From the NCBI GenBank assembly GCA_959347315.1, contig OY365806.1:29804347-29868346 (forward strand): DNA of 64,000 nt. The letters are read 5' to 3'. Numbering within the stretch: position 1 is the first letter of the stretch; the number at the start of each line of letters is the position of its first letter. Below, one piece after another: positions 1 to 10,026 of the stretch. A model generated the notes under the pieces. It ran no database searches. It had not been told where the DNA came from and was given only the letters and a program-made list of their open reading frames with translations. This stretch comes from Bimastos eiseni. Lineage: Eukaryota > Annelida > Clitellata > Crassiclitellata > Lumbricidae. The translations under genes and the position numbers were made by a program.

Positions 1-319
1 GTTGAGAGGCAGAAGTTTCGGGCACAGAACCTCCATGCTTTCATTTATGCTCCATCAATCGATCAGTCTACTTATTGATAAAATTCTTGGGGTGTGTATT
101 GAGTAGTGCCCTTTGAAATATGTGCTTGTGATTCTGATGACTATCTTAGAGTGAAAGTCAAGCAATGGTGAGCAGAATGCGATGTTTCAACAATTACAAG
201 TGTGGTCATTATTATTAAATTAAATGCATTTGTAACATGGCAAAGTCGCACAGAAATGCAGGTCGGAGACACGTTTGAATAGGCAAGTCTTGCAGAATGT
301 TCTGTTAAACTGCTTACAG

Positions 320-444
320 GTGAAGGTGAAACTTGTCAGTCTCCACAGGTTAAGGTCGATGTGTATACGACGCCAGAAGTGCACGTGTCAACTGAGACAG
401 TTGTCATTATCACATTTTCACTTCAGTGCAAGAATGGGCTCAAG
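320..444 (+). CDS. SSR4: SSR4 exon (first visible)
   Basis: The acceptor is TGCTTACAG ending at 319 and the donor is AAG|GTAAGA at 445. The exon starts with two bases of a split codon, then encodes EGETCQSPQVKVDVY followed by TTPEVHVSTETVVIITFSL and QCKNGLK. It carries the two cysteines expected in the lumenal domain. Confidence 0.9.
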
Positions 445-3400
445 GTAAGATATTTTGTTTTTATCTGAACACTGTGCACCTTGTATAAATCTTTGAGAGG
501 CAGCTAACCGCGATGGCTCAATGAAACTATCCCACCGGAATAAATGCAATATCTCCACATACAAATTAAATTTTTTCTACCAACATTTCTAGATGTACAA
601 AAACAAGATTTTGAAACAATCCCTGACAATTTAATTGAAAAACTTTCATTAATTCAAAAGTTACAGAGGTCTAAATATTTTATTTCATATTTTCAAAATA
701 TGTGTGCACAATTTGCAAAAAAATCATTTGTCATTTTCATTGTCAAATTGCATCACCTTTCATTGCAAATTCAGAAATCCTTTAAACAGTTCATCTTAAA
801 GTGTGTTCAAGGTGTCCACCTGGGCAGCTTTCATGCATACTGGAAATCCTTTTATGAGGTTAAGTGTTTCCTCGTGGATTGGATTCCCCTCCTGGACAGC
901 ACACTTAGCTTTTCTGAACATATTGCCAATCTTTCATGATCTTCCTGTTTCCACCTGAATCAGCTTAGAACAATCCAATGCTCCGTTTTGTGCTCTGTCT
1001 TTACCTTTATTGTTCATGCTTTCATCTGCTCCTGAATTGATAACTGTTTTTTGTCTCTTGGTTGTTCTCCTTAAAGTTACTCTTTCCTCTTAAGTCTGTT
1101 CTTGACTATAGCCTGACTACTTTGGTCATCCCACATCTCAGCTTTCCTGTTTTTCCACCTTCATTGGCTCCTTGTTATTGCTCGGGTTAAATTCGAGTTT
1201 CTCACATTATCTGCATAACCTCAACCGCCTGTCATTATCTGCCACTTCGCTTTACCCGCTTAATTGACCGGAATGATATCTTTGTCTTGCGAGACTGCGA
1301 GCGAGGACTTCTATAGCTAAAACAAAGGCCTTTGCTTTGATTGGCCCTGCACTATGGAACTAGCTCCCTCCTTCGATGCATTTCTCCTTTCTAAATGGTA
1401 AGCCAAGTGCTGCCTCTTTTCGTTGAATTGCATGTGATTGGAGCTATATAAATATATTGATGCAGTGCCAGTCCAGTTACTTTAATGAAATGCTGATTAT
1501 CATTATCATAACATTTTATAGTCTTAGTTTTAGCGGTTGTGATTGCAATTTTATGTAGTACCACTGCAAGAGAAAGTTATCAGAGGCAGCAGTAGTCCAA
1601 CCAGATTTGCAATACAATACAGTGGTATATTAGACTGCAAATCTGTAAGCATGCATTTAGATGTACAGGATTTGTGCAGGATTTGAACCTGCATGTTTTT
1701 GTATCCACTAACATCCTGATTAAAAGTCCTTTGAGGACTTGATTTGTGATGGGGATCAAGGCATCTAACGTCTTCTCTGGTATTGGATGTGCAGGATTTG
1801 AACCTTTACGCTGAGTTCGATGGACGTAATCTTCCAGCAAGCCGAGTTCTCGATTCAGATCAGTATCAGGTTAGTACTTTACTAGTCTCTTTTTTAATAT
1901 GTCTGTGTTTTTTCTGTGTTGGTTTCTGCATGTAAACAGGTCTGTTATTTGCATTTCCATGGTTGCAACAGTTGGGATTTGACATGTCACTTTTGATCAG
2001 TGAAGTCTTTAACAGTCATAAAAACTGTGTGACTGTTGTTCTAAGCCGCTTCGAATGGCATCTTGAGTGAAATGCTCCCTGCTCTATCTCAGAAGGACAT
2101 TCTGTGTATACCTTTTATTTGTCAGTCTGTGTTTGTCCATTTTTGTCTGTGTGTTTTGCCTTTTGTGTTTGTCTTAGTCTGTAGCTGCATTTATCTGTTT
2201 ATGAAGGTATGTATCGATGTATGTTTGTCTAGTTGTGTCTTTGTATGTATGACCTTGAATGACCTCCCTCTTTAGCTTTGCCTCGTTCCAAGGACCTTGT
2301 CTCTTATAAACGTTCTTTGTTGCCTTTACACTGGTTTTTTTTATCCAATGCTGGAGTTATAAGCAACTTTGAGTAGCTTTCTTGAAGGGACGATATTTAA
2401 GTGGCTACTATTGCTGCTAAGCAATACTGCTGTTTAGTGAGGGTCACATGACATGCTGCTGCTGATGCTGGTATGTCTGCTTTCAGTGGATTACTTGCCC
2501 AGCACATGCCATTCACCAACATTAAATCGGTTGTGAGAATCATAAGACTATTGTGTGATTACTCACTTGGATCTTTACAAGGCCTAGTCACTCACTATAT
2601 TACAGTTCCAAACCTATAACTTCAATGGATGGTGTGGTAAAAACAAGCTACCTGCAGCTTAACATTTTATGGCTACAACATAATAATTACTTTGTCGCAT
2701 TGACTCGTGATCTCGTGCAACAGCCACTGAAAATGTTTGCTCCACCTGCGAATGACCTCAGGGAGCCATTTGGAATATGATGAATGAGACTCAAGGACTG
2801 GAAGGGGTTTATTGATGATCTGGAGCCCTGTTTCTCACAATGATAATAGTTTTAGAGCTTGTGGTGTAGCATCACTATAATAATGCTCAAATTTATTATC
2901 AGTCTAGGTTCTTTTGTTTGTGTCTTTGATCCTCAATGTACAACCGATCAGGAACTTAGAATATGTCGGCTGTCAATCCTTTGGTCAGCTTTTTATATAT
3001 GTATGAGACCTGTAAAGGGAGATTTTTCATCTATTTAGAAATCATTCATATGAACTCAGAACATCGTTTATTATGGTGGGAGCACTTTTAAGAATTGTTA
3101 TATAATATACAGATACAAACATTCTTACATTGCAACAAGAGTTTCCAATTAGTGTCCTTAATGTTTTTCTGATAGGTGAGCTTCAGCATCGAGCATAAGA
3201 AACTGCCAGCTGGTCAATACAAGATTCGTTTCTTCGATGAGGAACTGTATGGCTCACTGCGCAAGGTAGGCTGGATGTCAAAAGCTCTGTAGTGGATACA
3301 GACTTCATGTGTATTTAATTACTAAATGGTGCTATATTAAGTGTTTTGATTGTTAGTATACCAGGTTATATAGAAGTGGGGTGCTTTACGGTGTTGACAG

Positions 3401-4507
3401 TCTGCATGAGTGCTATGAGTTACATGTAGTAACTAGATATTTATGTACATAAATAATGATGTTGCTGACAAAATTGGGATTAAATTGATTAATTGCTTTA
3501 TTTATTCAGGACAAATATTTACAATGGTGGAATGGGGTTTAACTATGAATTTATGCCTGATTTGAAATGCCTTATGGCTAGGGTTTACTCAGTTGCTTTT
3601 TATAGCAGCCTTGCGACTTTCCTTTTCAGCCAGGGCTGGGTTGGGAGCACTCCTGATAAGTTGTGTCTTGAAGGGGACGTGTATAAATCTTTGTAATGGA
3701 TAAATTTGATAAAAAAAATTATCCTAGCAGAAATAAAAGAACCAACACTTTCTGGTTAGACTGATGTTATGAATATCATATATTGTGTTATATAATTGTT
3801 ATTAGAATCACAAAGCACAACTCAAAATGGTCGGTGGCGCTCCTGACCCAGACCAGTGTCATCACTGATAAACTGGATTTATTACTCATACAACTGTTTT
3901 TGCTGTATTTGATTTCAGGCCCAGAGATCAGGAGAAGACACGTTATCTGTTGAGAGTCTTTTCACAATCGACTTCAGTCACCAGGTTTGAACACTGCTGT
4001 TGAATGAGTCCTTTTTCTTCGTAAAATATTCTGTCTGTCTGCTATAAACATGGGTGCTCGCAAAATTTAAAAAAAATGCTGTTGTTTACTAAAAATTCTG
4101 CTTGTGCTCTACACTAGAATGCAAGACTTTAATTTGTTTATGTTATAAAATAGCCTGCACCACAAGTGTAAATAACTGATATTTAAAGTTCTGCATTCTA
4201 AACTCTAAATATCGTCCTGACATTACAAGTTACAATTTCGTGTATTTCTTAAAAGAAATGGACGGATGAGACACGATGGGTTCCTCGAGCAAGTGAGTGT
4301 TGGGTGTACAGTTCTGACACTATAAACAGATTGAAGACCACTGACTTACATTTACATTACCTATTGTGTTGTGTTTATTATGTGTTGATGTTATCTTTGC
4401 AGGGCGCATCGCATGGTCCATGGATCCAGACGGAGCATGTGGCAGTCAGCATTTCTCTCCTTGTCTCCTACTTTGCATACACAACGCGCAATCATCTGCA
4501 GAGCTAG
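320..4507 (+). CDS. SSR4: Translocon-associated protein subunit delta (TRAP-delta, signal sequence receptor 4), 5' partial
   Basis: TRAP-delta is a single-pass ER membrane protein of the TRAP complex, which sits beside the Sec61 translocon and aids protein translocation and glycosylation. The exons join as 320-444, 1795-1869, 3176-3265, 3919-3984 and 4403-4507, all with GT-AG introns and compatible phases (every visible junction is phase 0), giving about 152 residues plus a split first codon. The order matches the mature family protein: STETVVIITFSLQCKNG with its conserved cysteine, then LYAEFDG, then GQYKIRFFDEELYGSLRKAQ, then GPWIQTE, then a C-terminal membrane helix (about HVAVSISLLVSYFAYTT) and a short cytosolic end HLQS. 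A second cysteine in ETCQSPQ can pair with that in SLQCKN, as in the family. The human protein is about 173 residues including a signal peptide, so only the signal-peptide exon is missing here; I could not find it in bases 1-319. Confidence 0.92.
1100..1465 (+). mobile_element. Decayed CR1/L2-type LINE 3' fragment in an SSR4 intron
   Basis: Broken frames read like the C-terminal part of CR1/L2 reverse transcriptases: an HWLLVIARVKFEF-like run near 1165-1200 and a GPALWN motif near 1345. It ends in GAGCTATATAAATATATTGATG near 1440, the type of 3' end that recurs through the window. It is 5'-truncated and full of stops. Confidence 0.55.
1660..1765 (-). repeat. tRNA-like T-arm (possible SINE remnant)
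   Basis: On the minus strand the sequence reads GCAGGTTCAAATCCTGC, a perfect 5-bp T stem with box-B-like GGTTCAAATCC. The anticodon-side sequence is less convincing and I see no good box A, so a functional tRNA is unlikely. Confidence 0.3.
1795..1869 (+). CDS. SSR4: SSR4 exon (second visible)
   Basis: This exon has 25 codons, phase 0 at both ends, acceptor GTGCAG and donor CAG|GTTAGT. It encodes DLNLYAEFDGRNLPASRVL then DSDQYQ, matching the ALYADVGG...GRYQ part of the vertebrate protein. An 18-nt exact copy of the acceptor and exon start lies at 1673-1690 (see findings). Confidence 0.9.
3176..3265 (+). CDS. SSR4: SSR4 exon (third visible)
   Basis: This exon has 30 codons, phase 0, acceptor CTGATAG and donor AAG|GTAGGC. 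It encodes VSFSIEHKKLPAGQYKIRFF followed by DEELYGSLRK, the best-conserved signature of TRAP-delta (RFFDEE...LRK). Confidence 0.93.
3919..3984 (+). CDS. SSR4: SSR4 exon (fourth visible)
   Basis: This exon has 22 codons, phase 0, acceptor GATTTCAG and donor CAG|GTTTGA. It encodes AQRSGEDTLSVESLFTIDFS then HQ, matching the family segment AQRNNED...PLFTVSVDH. Confidence 0.88.
4403..4507 (+). CDS. SSR4: SSR4 terminal exon
   Basis: The acceptor is ATCTTTGCAG and the stop codon TAG is at 4505-4507. It encodes GASHGPWIQTEHVAVSISLL then VSYFAYTTRNHLQS: the conserved GPW-(I/V)-x-TE motif, the transmembrane helix and a short cytosolic tail. Confidence 0.92.
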   Translation, partial: GASHGPWIQTEHVAVSISLLVSYFAYTTRNHLQS

Positions 4508-5160
4508 AACATATCACCATCTAATGATTTCCATTAAGATTTCGTGCTCCAGTTGTCTGTCGACTTTTGCAATTTAGTGAAATACGGTGGTTTGCTCAGG
4601 CTGCATAGTGAAATGTATGTGGGACATTCATAAAACTGGACTGATCGGGGAGTATTGATGGGCTAAATCCATATATTTTTGATGGGTGACGGTTTTGAGA
4701 TTGTTTTAATTGTTGGTCAATTTGTAAACACTAAACGCTAATCGGAAGGTGAGAAAAGAGGTCAGGGTAATCTGGGTTAAACTGTCTGGGGTGTGGGAGG
4801 ATTTGAAGCATTAGATAGTAATGTTTGATGTTTATATCTTTTAATGAATCTATTGATTGATAAACCAGTTGATTAGTTAATATGCTGATTGATTGGTTGA
4901 TATATTGGTTGATTGGTGAGTAAAGCTAGTGCTGAAGGCTGAAGTCAGCTTTTAGTGATCTTGAAGTAGAGCCTGACAAATAGTCAGCAACATGGATATT
5001 CATGTCTTGGTTGGGGATTGAGTTTCAAACGAAATTGAAGATGAGGGTTTGTGTGTGTCATAACACAAGGCAATAGTCCGCAACAGTCTTGTATGAACGT
5101 AGCAACTGATGTTAGCGTTGGTGAAACACCTGTAGTATCGCTTATGTTTTCGGGAGATTC

Positions 5161-5166
5161 AATAAA
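5161..5166 (+). terminator. Candidate SSR4 polyadenylation signal
   Basis: An AATAAA hexamer lies about 650 nt after the SSR4 stop. A GT-rich stretch (about 5212-5232) follows at the distance expected of a downstream element. The 3' UTR would be 4508 to about 5185. The function is inferred. Confidence 0.5.
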
Positions 5167-5429
5167 GCGAATTTTCAGATAATTTCGTCCATTTACTACA
5201 TTAGTTGACGATGCTGTGTGGTGTGGCTGTCGAGTGTAATGATTTCTACAGCACTGTTGTTGTCATAATGCATAAAGTATCAGTTGATGTTGGCTTCAAG
5301 TAAAAGCATAAAACGGAATCAGAAGTCTGGTCAATGCCAATGGACATGAGTGTGTTTTATTACCAGAAAATTTATGTCTCCATCCTGACTACATTAGTGT
5401 CTGTATGGCAGTCATATTAGAATGGGATA

Positions 5430-5870
5430 TAACTTTGTGAAGCATTTGTGGACCTTACATAGCACCCTCGAATCCCGATCCAGTTAAGTGCGGGGCATCA
5501 TCCTTAGTGGATTAGGGAATATACCTTAACTCCTAGCCAGTGTTAATATGCCAAGTCACAAAGTCCTGTGACACGTTTTCATCTTTCCACTCAATGAGAG
5601 GGCATCTTGCCTACCTCAGTAAGTAAATAGAATGATTTCAAAGGTCAAGACCTGAATTTTAATGCAAGGGGCGGATTGTCGATCTCTGGAACTTATATAG
5701 CGCCTTCGCTCCAGGCCCGGCCAAAGAGGAAATTCTTGGTAAGTTCATAAAAGAGAGCTCCAAGGGTTGCAATCGGACATGTGAGAGTCGACGATTAAGG
5801 AAGGCAAAGATGGCAGTAGAAGATCGTCTGAGAAAGTGCGTATATAATGGCACGCTTGTGAGAGAGAGGT
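5430..5870 (-). mobile_element. Possible LINE 3'-end remnants, minus strand
   Basis: Two blocks, near 5450 and 5690, share the layout CTTAYATAGCRCCYTCG...CCAG, resembling the inverted TATATAGCGC ends of CR1/L2-like LINEs elsewhere here. A short minus-strand reading with FLNRRLSHVRLQPLELSF follows the second block. The homology is weak. Confidence 0.3.
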
Positions 5871-6423
5871 AGGCTACAGTACCGTGAACAGCATGCTATT
5901 TATAAGCAGTACAAGATTGGAAGCAAAGATATCGAGGGATTTTATTAAAAAGTATAGGAGTCTAGCTAGCAATGTTTGGTCGAGGAATTGCCGATGAGCG
6001 TATCAACTTAACCGCTTTAGGTAAAGTGACCCTCATAACTGGTCCGCTACCCCAGCGGATCTTATTTAGGATATATCCGCCATTGTTTGGCGCTGCATTG
6101 GTGGTACTGCGCCTGCTTATTTGCAGGAATTATGTCGCCATATCTCAGCCAGTAGGTCTATAGTGGAGGGGGATTAGTGGTCTTTGCGGTTCACTGTGAC
6201 CTGATCGTCCCTTTTGGACGCACGTTGCTAATGCAGCATCGGGCTTTCTAGGTCGTGATATCTACGGTATGGAAATGGGCTTCCCTTAAACCATCTCCTG
6301 CCTAGGAACTCCTCGCCTTCATTTTACACATGTCTGAAAACTCCTTTTCAACCGCGGTTAGACCGGGAGCGCCTCTTAGTAGATTATCTAGAAGGGGCGT
6401 TACATATGTGTGAGTGCGCGCGT
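5870..6423. other. Intergenic, no gene recognised
   Basis: Only short, unrecognised reading frames are present. I see no splice-compatible exon and no clear repeat structure before the dispersed repeat begins at about 6424. Confidence 0.4.
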
Positions 6424-6707
6424 GCATAGGCGCCGACCACACAGAGGCAACAGGGTCATTCGCCCCAATACTCGTCAAGGTCCTGGGGCGAGGGCAATAG
6501 TCTCGCCCAGTACTTTTTGAGACATTCGAATTTTCCAATTACAAATTTGTAGAATGCCTGGGAGAGACGTGGAAGAATTCCCCGCCACAATCTGTACTCA
6601 CTCGGGCCATATTCTTGAAACAAAACACATATGAGTTAATGCAGTTGGAGGAAGGGAGTGAGGGAAAGACTGAGACAGGAACAGTCCTGTTGAAATGATG
6701 TGATACG

Positions 6708-6889
6708 CAGGGCCGTACCAAGGTATAATTGCGCCCTGTGCCTAGCCTTAGGGCCTTATCTGGCGCTCCCACATTTTTAAAAAAAGTGAATTTATGAAAT
6801 GATTAAAGTTATTCCATCCTGAAATTTGCCCCTTCTATATTTGCGCCCTGTGCCACGGAACCGCTGGAACTGCCCTCGGTACGGCCCTG
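6708..6889. mobile_element. MITE with CAGGGCCGTA terminal inverted repeats
   Basis: The 182-bp element begins CAGGGCCGTACC and ends GGTACGGCCCTG. The inside carries two TTGCGCCCTGTGCC-like segments. The same family occurs in opposite orientation at 52820-52993 with aligned internal sequence. Confidence 0.7.
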
Positions 6890-7417
6890 CGTAGCGGGCC
6901 ACTTAAAATTCACCCACGGACCGCGTGCGGCTGGCGTATTGACTAATCTGACCTTGTGGTTAATCTATTTGAGCACTGCCTTACGGTCTAACGCTACCTT
7001 TCAAGCTTCTGCTTTGCAATAATCTGTGTTTTTGAATGATCGGAGCTTTTCATTTAACTTCAAGCCTTTGTCCCTTTGAGCACTCTAGTAAACAACTGAG
7101 AACCCACTCCAGAGATTCCCCAGAAGGGAATGTTACGAACCAGCACACCCGCAACGTAGTATAGCCTATGCTGTTTTATTTTTGTTTTTTATTTCTCCCA
7201 TCATCTCAACGCCAACAACGTTCTAAAACCAAGGATAGCGGATCAGGGATTAGCTGATCACCAGCTTAGGTCGAGAGCCAGTAACATTGGCGTCACGCAA
7301 CCGTGGTTAATGTACGTATAAGGTATTAAGCTGACAAGTAAACGCTTTAATCTTAGCCAATGGGCCGAGAAGCCTTAAAATTTTGTTCTCGCCAAGCCTT
7401 ATAATGGTAATTTGATA

Positions 7418-7496
7418 GCTCAAAAGAGTTAGCTCAAAAGAGGTAGCTCAAAAGAGGTAGCTCAAAAGAGGTAGCTCAAAAGAGGTAGCTCAACGA
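7418..7496 (+). repeat. 14-bp tandem repeat (GGTAGCTCAAAAGA)
   Basis: About five copies of the unit occur inside dispersed repeat copy 1. The matching array in copy 2 (about 56628-56720) has one more copy, so the array has changed length since duplication. Confidence 0.85.
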
Positions 7497-7737
7497 GGCT
7501 AATCTAACTGCGGTGAATAACTTTACAAATTCAGTCATATACGGAAGAGTTACTACAAAATACGAAAGCAGTTAAATTAATACAACTAATAGTGAAAATA
7601 AATATCATATTAAATGCACATTAGCGCAGATTGACTCGATTTCCTTTTACACTAATGTAATCAATGGTAACACAACCGCCACCTATCGACGATGTGGTTA
7701 GACAGACGGCGATGACGTCCAGATGGCGTTTAATCAA

Positions 7738-7965
7738 AAATAATAATAATAATATAATAATAATAATTTCGTTTATTGTTTAAACTGACAACAACGCAGT
7801 ATAATTACAGAGACAGTATGGGCGAATGATGCTGGCAGCTACGTAGGGCGGCCGATACGCTATGCGTGTAAATTTAATTTAACTAACACCGCCGGTACGG
7901 GTTTCGAACCCGGTTCCTCAGCTCCGCGCCCCAATGTGTCATCCATTACTCTACGGTAAACGCTA
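7738..7965 (-). mobile_element. tRNA-derived SINE, minus strand, within the dispersed repeat
   Basis: Read on the minus strand, it starts near 7965 with a box-A-like TAGAGTAATGG, then GGTTCGAAACCCG (box B) about 40 nt later. A roughly 130-nt body follows, and it ends in an (ATT)n tail (plus-strand TAATAATAATA at about 7738-7768). This is the standard layout of a tRNA-headed SINE with a LINE-type tail. A second copy is in 56971-57200. Confidence 0.65.
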
Positions 7966-8089
7966 TTACATTTGTTTTAGCTATTTTTAGCTCAGGCTTC
8001 TTAAAACGCTGAGCCACTTTAACACGGAACTAACAGGTTTCACCAGGGCGTTTGACAGGTGGAGGACACCCAATGAGAGGGGTAGAAAA

Positions 8090-8235
8090 AAATGGGGAGC
8101 AAACGTATAACGTGTCCCTCTCTGTAAGAGGTGGGGGGGACTTGTCCCCTCGACCCCCAGGATTGCCTCCTCTGTACGGTCTATATTCCTGCTTAATTAA
8201 CTTTATGTAGCATAATTGACACGCGCAATAGGAGA
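8090..8235 (+). repeat. Dispersed repeat segment shared with 62203-62342
   Basis: Shared text includes GGGGGACTTRTCCCC, TCGACCC, CACGGTCTATATTC-like sequence, TTTATGTAGCATAAYTGACA and GCGCAATAGG. The class is not recognised; probably a short non-autonomous element. Confidence 0.6.
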
Positions 8236-8370
8236 GACCATAGGAGAGACCGGGCAGAGGAGAATAGTCGGGGAGCAGGACACCTAGGCTTAATTATTAA
8301 GACAGCTGAGATAATACATTTCCACAATATGCAATTGTGGCAAAATTGCCTAGCTGGTTAGCAATTATTG

Positions 8371-9036
8371 TGTACAATGTCTCGCTACAATGTCTCGCTA
8401 CAATGTCTCGCTACAATGTCTCGCTACAATGTCTCGCTACAATGTCTCGCTACAATGTCTCGCTACAATGTCTCGCTACAATGTCTCGCTACAATGTCTC
8501 GCTACAATGTCTCGCTACAATGTCTCGCTACAATGTCTCGCTACAATGTCTCGCTACAATGTCTCGCTACAATGTCTCGCTACAATGTCTCGCTACAATG
8601 TCTCGCTACAATGTCTCGCTACAATGTCTCGCTACAATGTCTCGCTACAATGTCTCGCTACAATGTCTCGCTACAATGTCTCGCTACAATGTCTCGCTAC
8701 AATGTCTCGCTACAATGTCTCGCTACAATGTCTCGCTACAATGTCTCGCTACAATGTCTCGCTACAATGTCTCGCTACAATGTCTCGCTACAATGTCTCG
8801 CTACAATGTCTCGCTACAATGTCTCGCTACAATGTCTCGCTACAATGTCTCGCTACAATGTCTCGCTACAATGTCTCGCTACAATGTCTCGCTACAATGT
8901 CTCGCTACAATGTCTCGCTACAATGTCTCTTACAATGTCTCTTACAATGTCTCGCTACAATGTCTCGCTACAATGTCTCGCTACAATGTCTCGCTACAAT
9001 GTCTCGCTACAATGTCTCGCTACAATGTCTCGCTAC
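8371..9036 (+). repeat. 13-bp minisatellite (ACAATGTCTCGCT), about 50 copies
   Basis: A perfect or near-perfect head-to-tail array of 13 bp units spans about 660 bp. Two adjacent 12-bp variants (ACAATGTCTCTT) occur near 8927-8951. Because 13 is not a multiple of three and no unit has a stop, all three forward frames are open; these long frames are artefacts. The array ends directly before a TATATA motif. Confidence 0.97.
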
Positions 9037-9330
9037 GGGTATATATAGGGGTGACATAAGTGCAGCAAGGAAGAAGTCACGGCTGAGATGTAGTCACGGC
9101 AGCAACGCAGTCAGAGGTTCTGTGGGAAGTGTGTGAAGAATCAGACAGAGCCAGTCGTCAGTCGTCGTTACGTATGTTGGATAGTCAGTCGTCGTTGTCG
9201 TAGTAGTTGTAAAGACAGTGTTCTGTGTAATAACTGTTCGATGACTGTGAATTTTATCAAAGAAATAAAGATAAATCAGACGGAATCGAGTCAAATTTAT
9301 TTGTAATGAGCTCAGATCGTTGACATTGGT
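9037..9330 (+). promoter_or_regulatory. LTR-like promoter and poly(A) block downstream of the minisatellite
   Basis: GGGTATATATAGGGG (a TATA-box candidate, about 9038-9052) is followed by a non-coding stretch with several GTCAGTCGTCGT repeats, then AAATAAAG at about 9264 and TTTATTTGTAATG. The order (tandem enhancer-like repeats, TATA, about 215 nt, AATAAA) resembles U3-R-U5 of a solo LTR. No terminal TG...CA pair or target duplication could be fixed, so this is tentative. Confidence 0.35.
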
Positions 9331-9577
9331 AATCTTTCTCGTATCTGCTGCAACATGCCAGACTTACCTCGCGGATAGTCAGACCTGAGCAAAACAACAT
9401 TGCGGCCTCCTGAAGGTACTAGAGGATTAAGGGGATGGACCAGAATTGCCATAACTGACACGGAAGTAGGGTAGAATCGAGGTACGCAACAAATCGATAC
9501 CCCAGAAGTGCAGTGAACAACCCCGGGCTTCGTTACAAATTGGTTCACCAGAAGTGAGGTATGACCGGTTTCGCCAT

Positions 9578-9668
9578 GCAATGTCATTTGAACCTACGTA
9601 GGCCCTACATGTACAAGGCAAAGAAAAGGATAATAATTATACAGTGTCGACATCCAGAGTGGGAGGGA
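9578..9668 (-). repeat. Dispersed repeat segment, inverted relative to 62098-62196
   Basis: The reverse complement carries CACTCTGGATGTCGAC, CTTGTACATGTA and GGTTCAAATGACATTGCAT in the same order as 62098-62196. Together with the 8090-8235 match, this suggests one element whose parts are now split and rearranged here. Confidence 0.65.
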
Positions 9669-9669
9669 A

Positions 9670-9991
9670 AAGACTGAAAGTCTATGGGACCCTGAGAATG
9701 AGCCAGTTCATCGCGAGACATATATGCCATCCCTGTATCACGAATTCCAGTGTACAGAAGATTAAAATACTGTTAAATAAATAGCATGATAAATAATGTG
9801 CTGTATTGTCTGGCTGGCTGGCTGGCTGGATCGTCTTTAAAATCATTAAGCAGTGTTATCTCTCGCTCTGGAAGGTGTCATGGTAAGTATATGCCTATAA
9901 AACTAAACAAGGCAACAGATATCATGCAGTATAGTATAGATATTGGTTCATAATAATTACAGTGTTCCAAACCAAACGATCGAGAGAGAGG

Positions 9992-10026
<35 letters not shown>

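Larger units (their letters stand above)
6424..8034 (+). repeat. Dispersed 1.6-kb repeat, copy 1
   Basis: This block is nearly identical to 55946-57263. Shared landmarks include the CGTCAAGGTCCTGGGGCGAG segment, the AGGTAGCTCAAAAG tandem array (7418-7496), a TAA-rich tract and a SINE head. Copy 1 holds about 300 bp (roughly 6535-6842, containing most of a MITE) that is missing from copy 2. I found no coding capacity. Its superfamily is unknown to me. Confidence 0.85.

Noticed and set aside
1..319. SSR4 signal-peptide exon
   Set aside because: ATG codons occur, but none opens a hydrophobic frame ending in a donor of the right phase; the exon is probably upstream of the window.
1660..1765. Functional tRNA gene (Ser/Leu-like T-arm)
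   Set aside because: Only the T-arm pairs; no acceptor stem or box A could be placed.
7880..7965. Functional tRNA gene in the dispersed repeat
   Set aside because: Box A and box B are present, but the cloverleaf is not supported and the sequence continues into a SINE body and (ATT)n tail, repeated at 57.1 kb.
8337..9136. Three overlapping forward reading frames of 226-248 codons
   Set aside because: They are the 13-bp minisatellite read in three frames; a stop-free unit with a length not divisible by three keeps all frames open. No coding signal.
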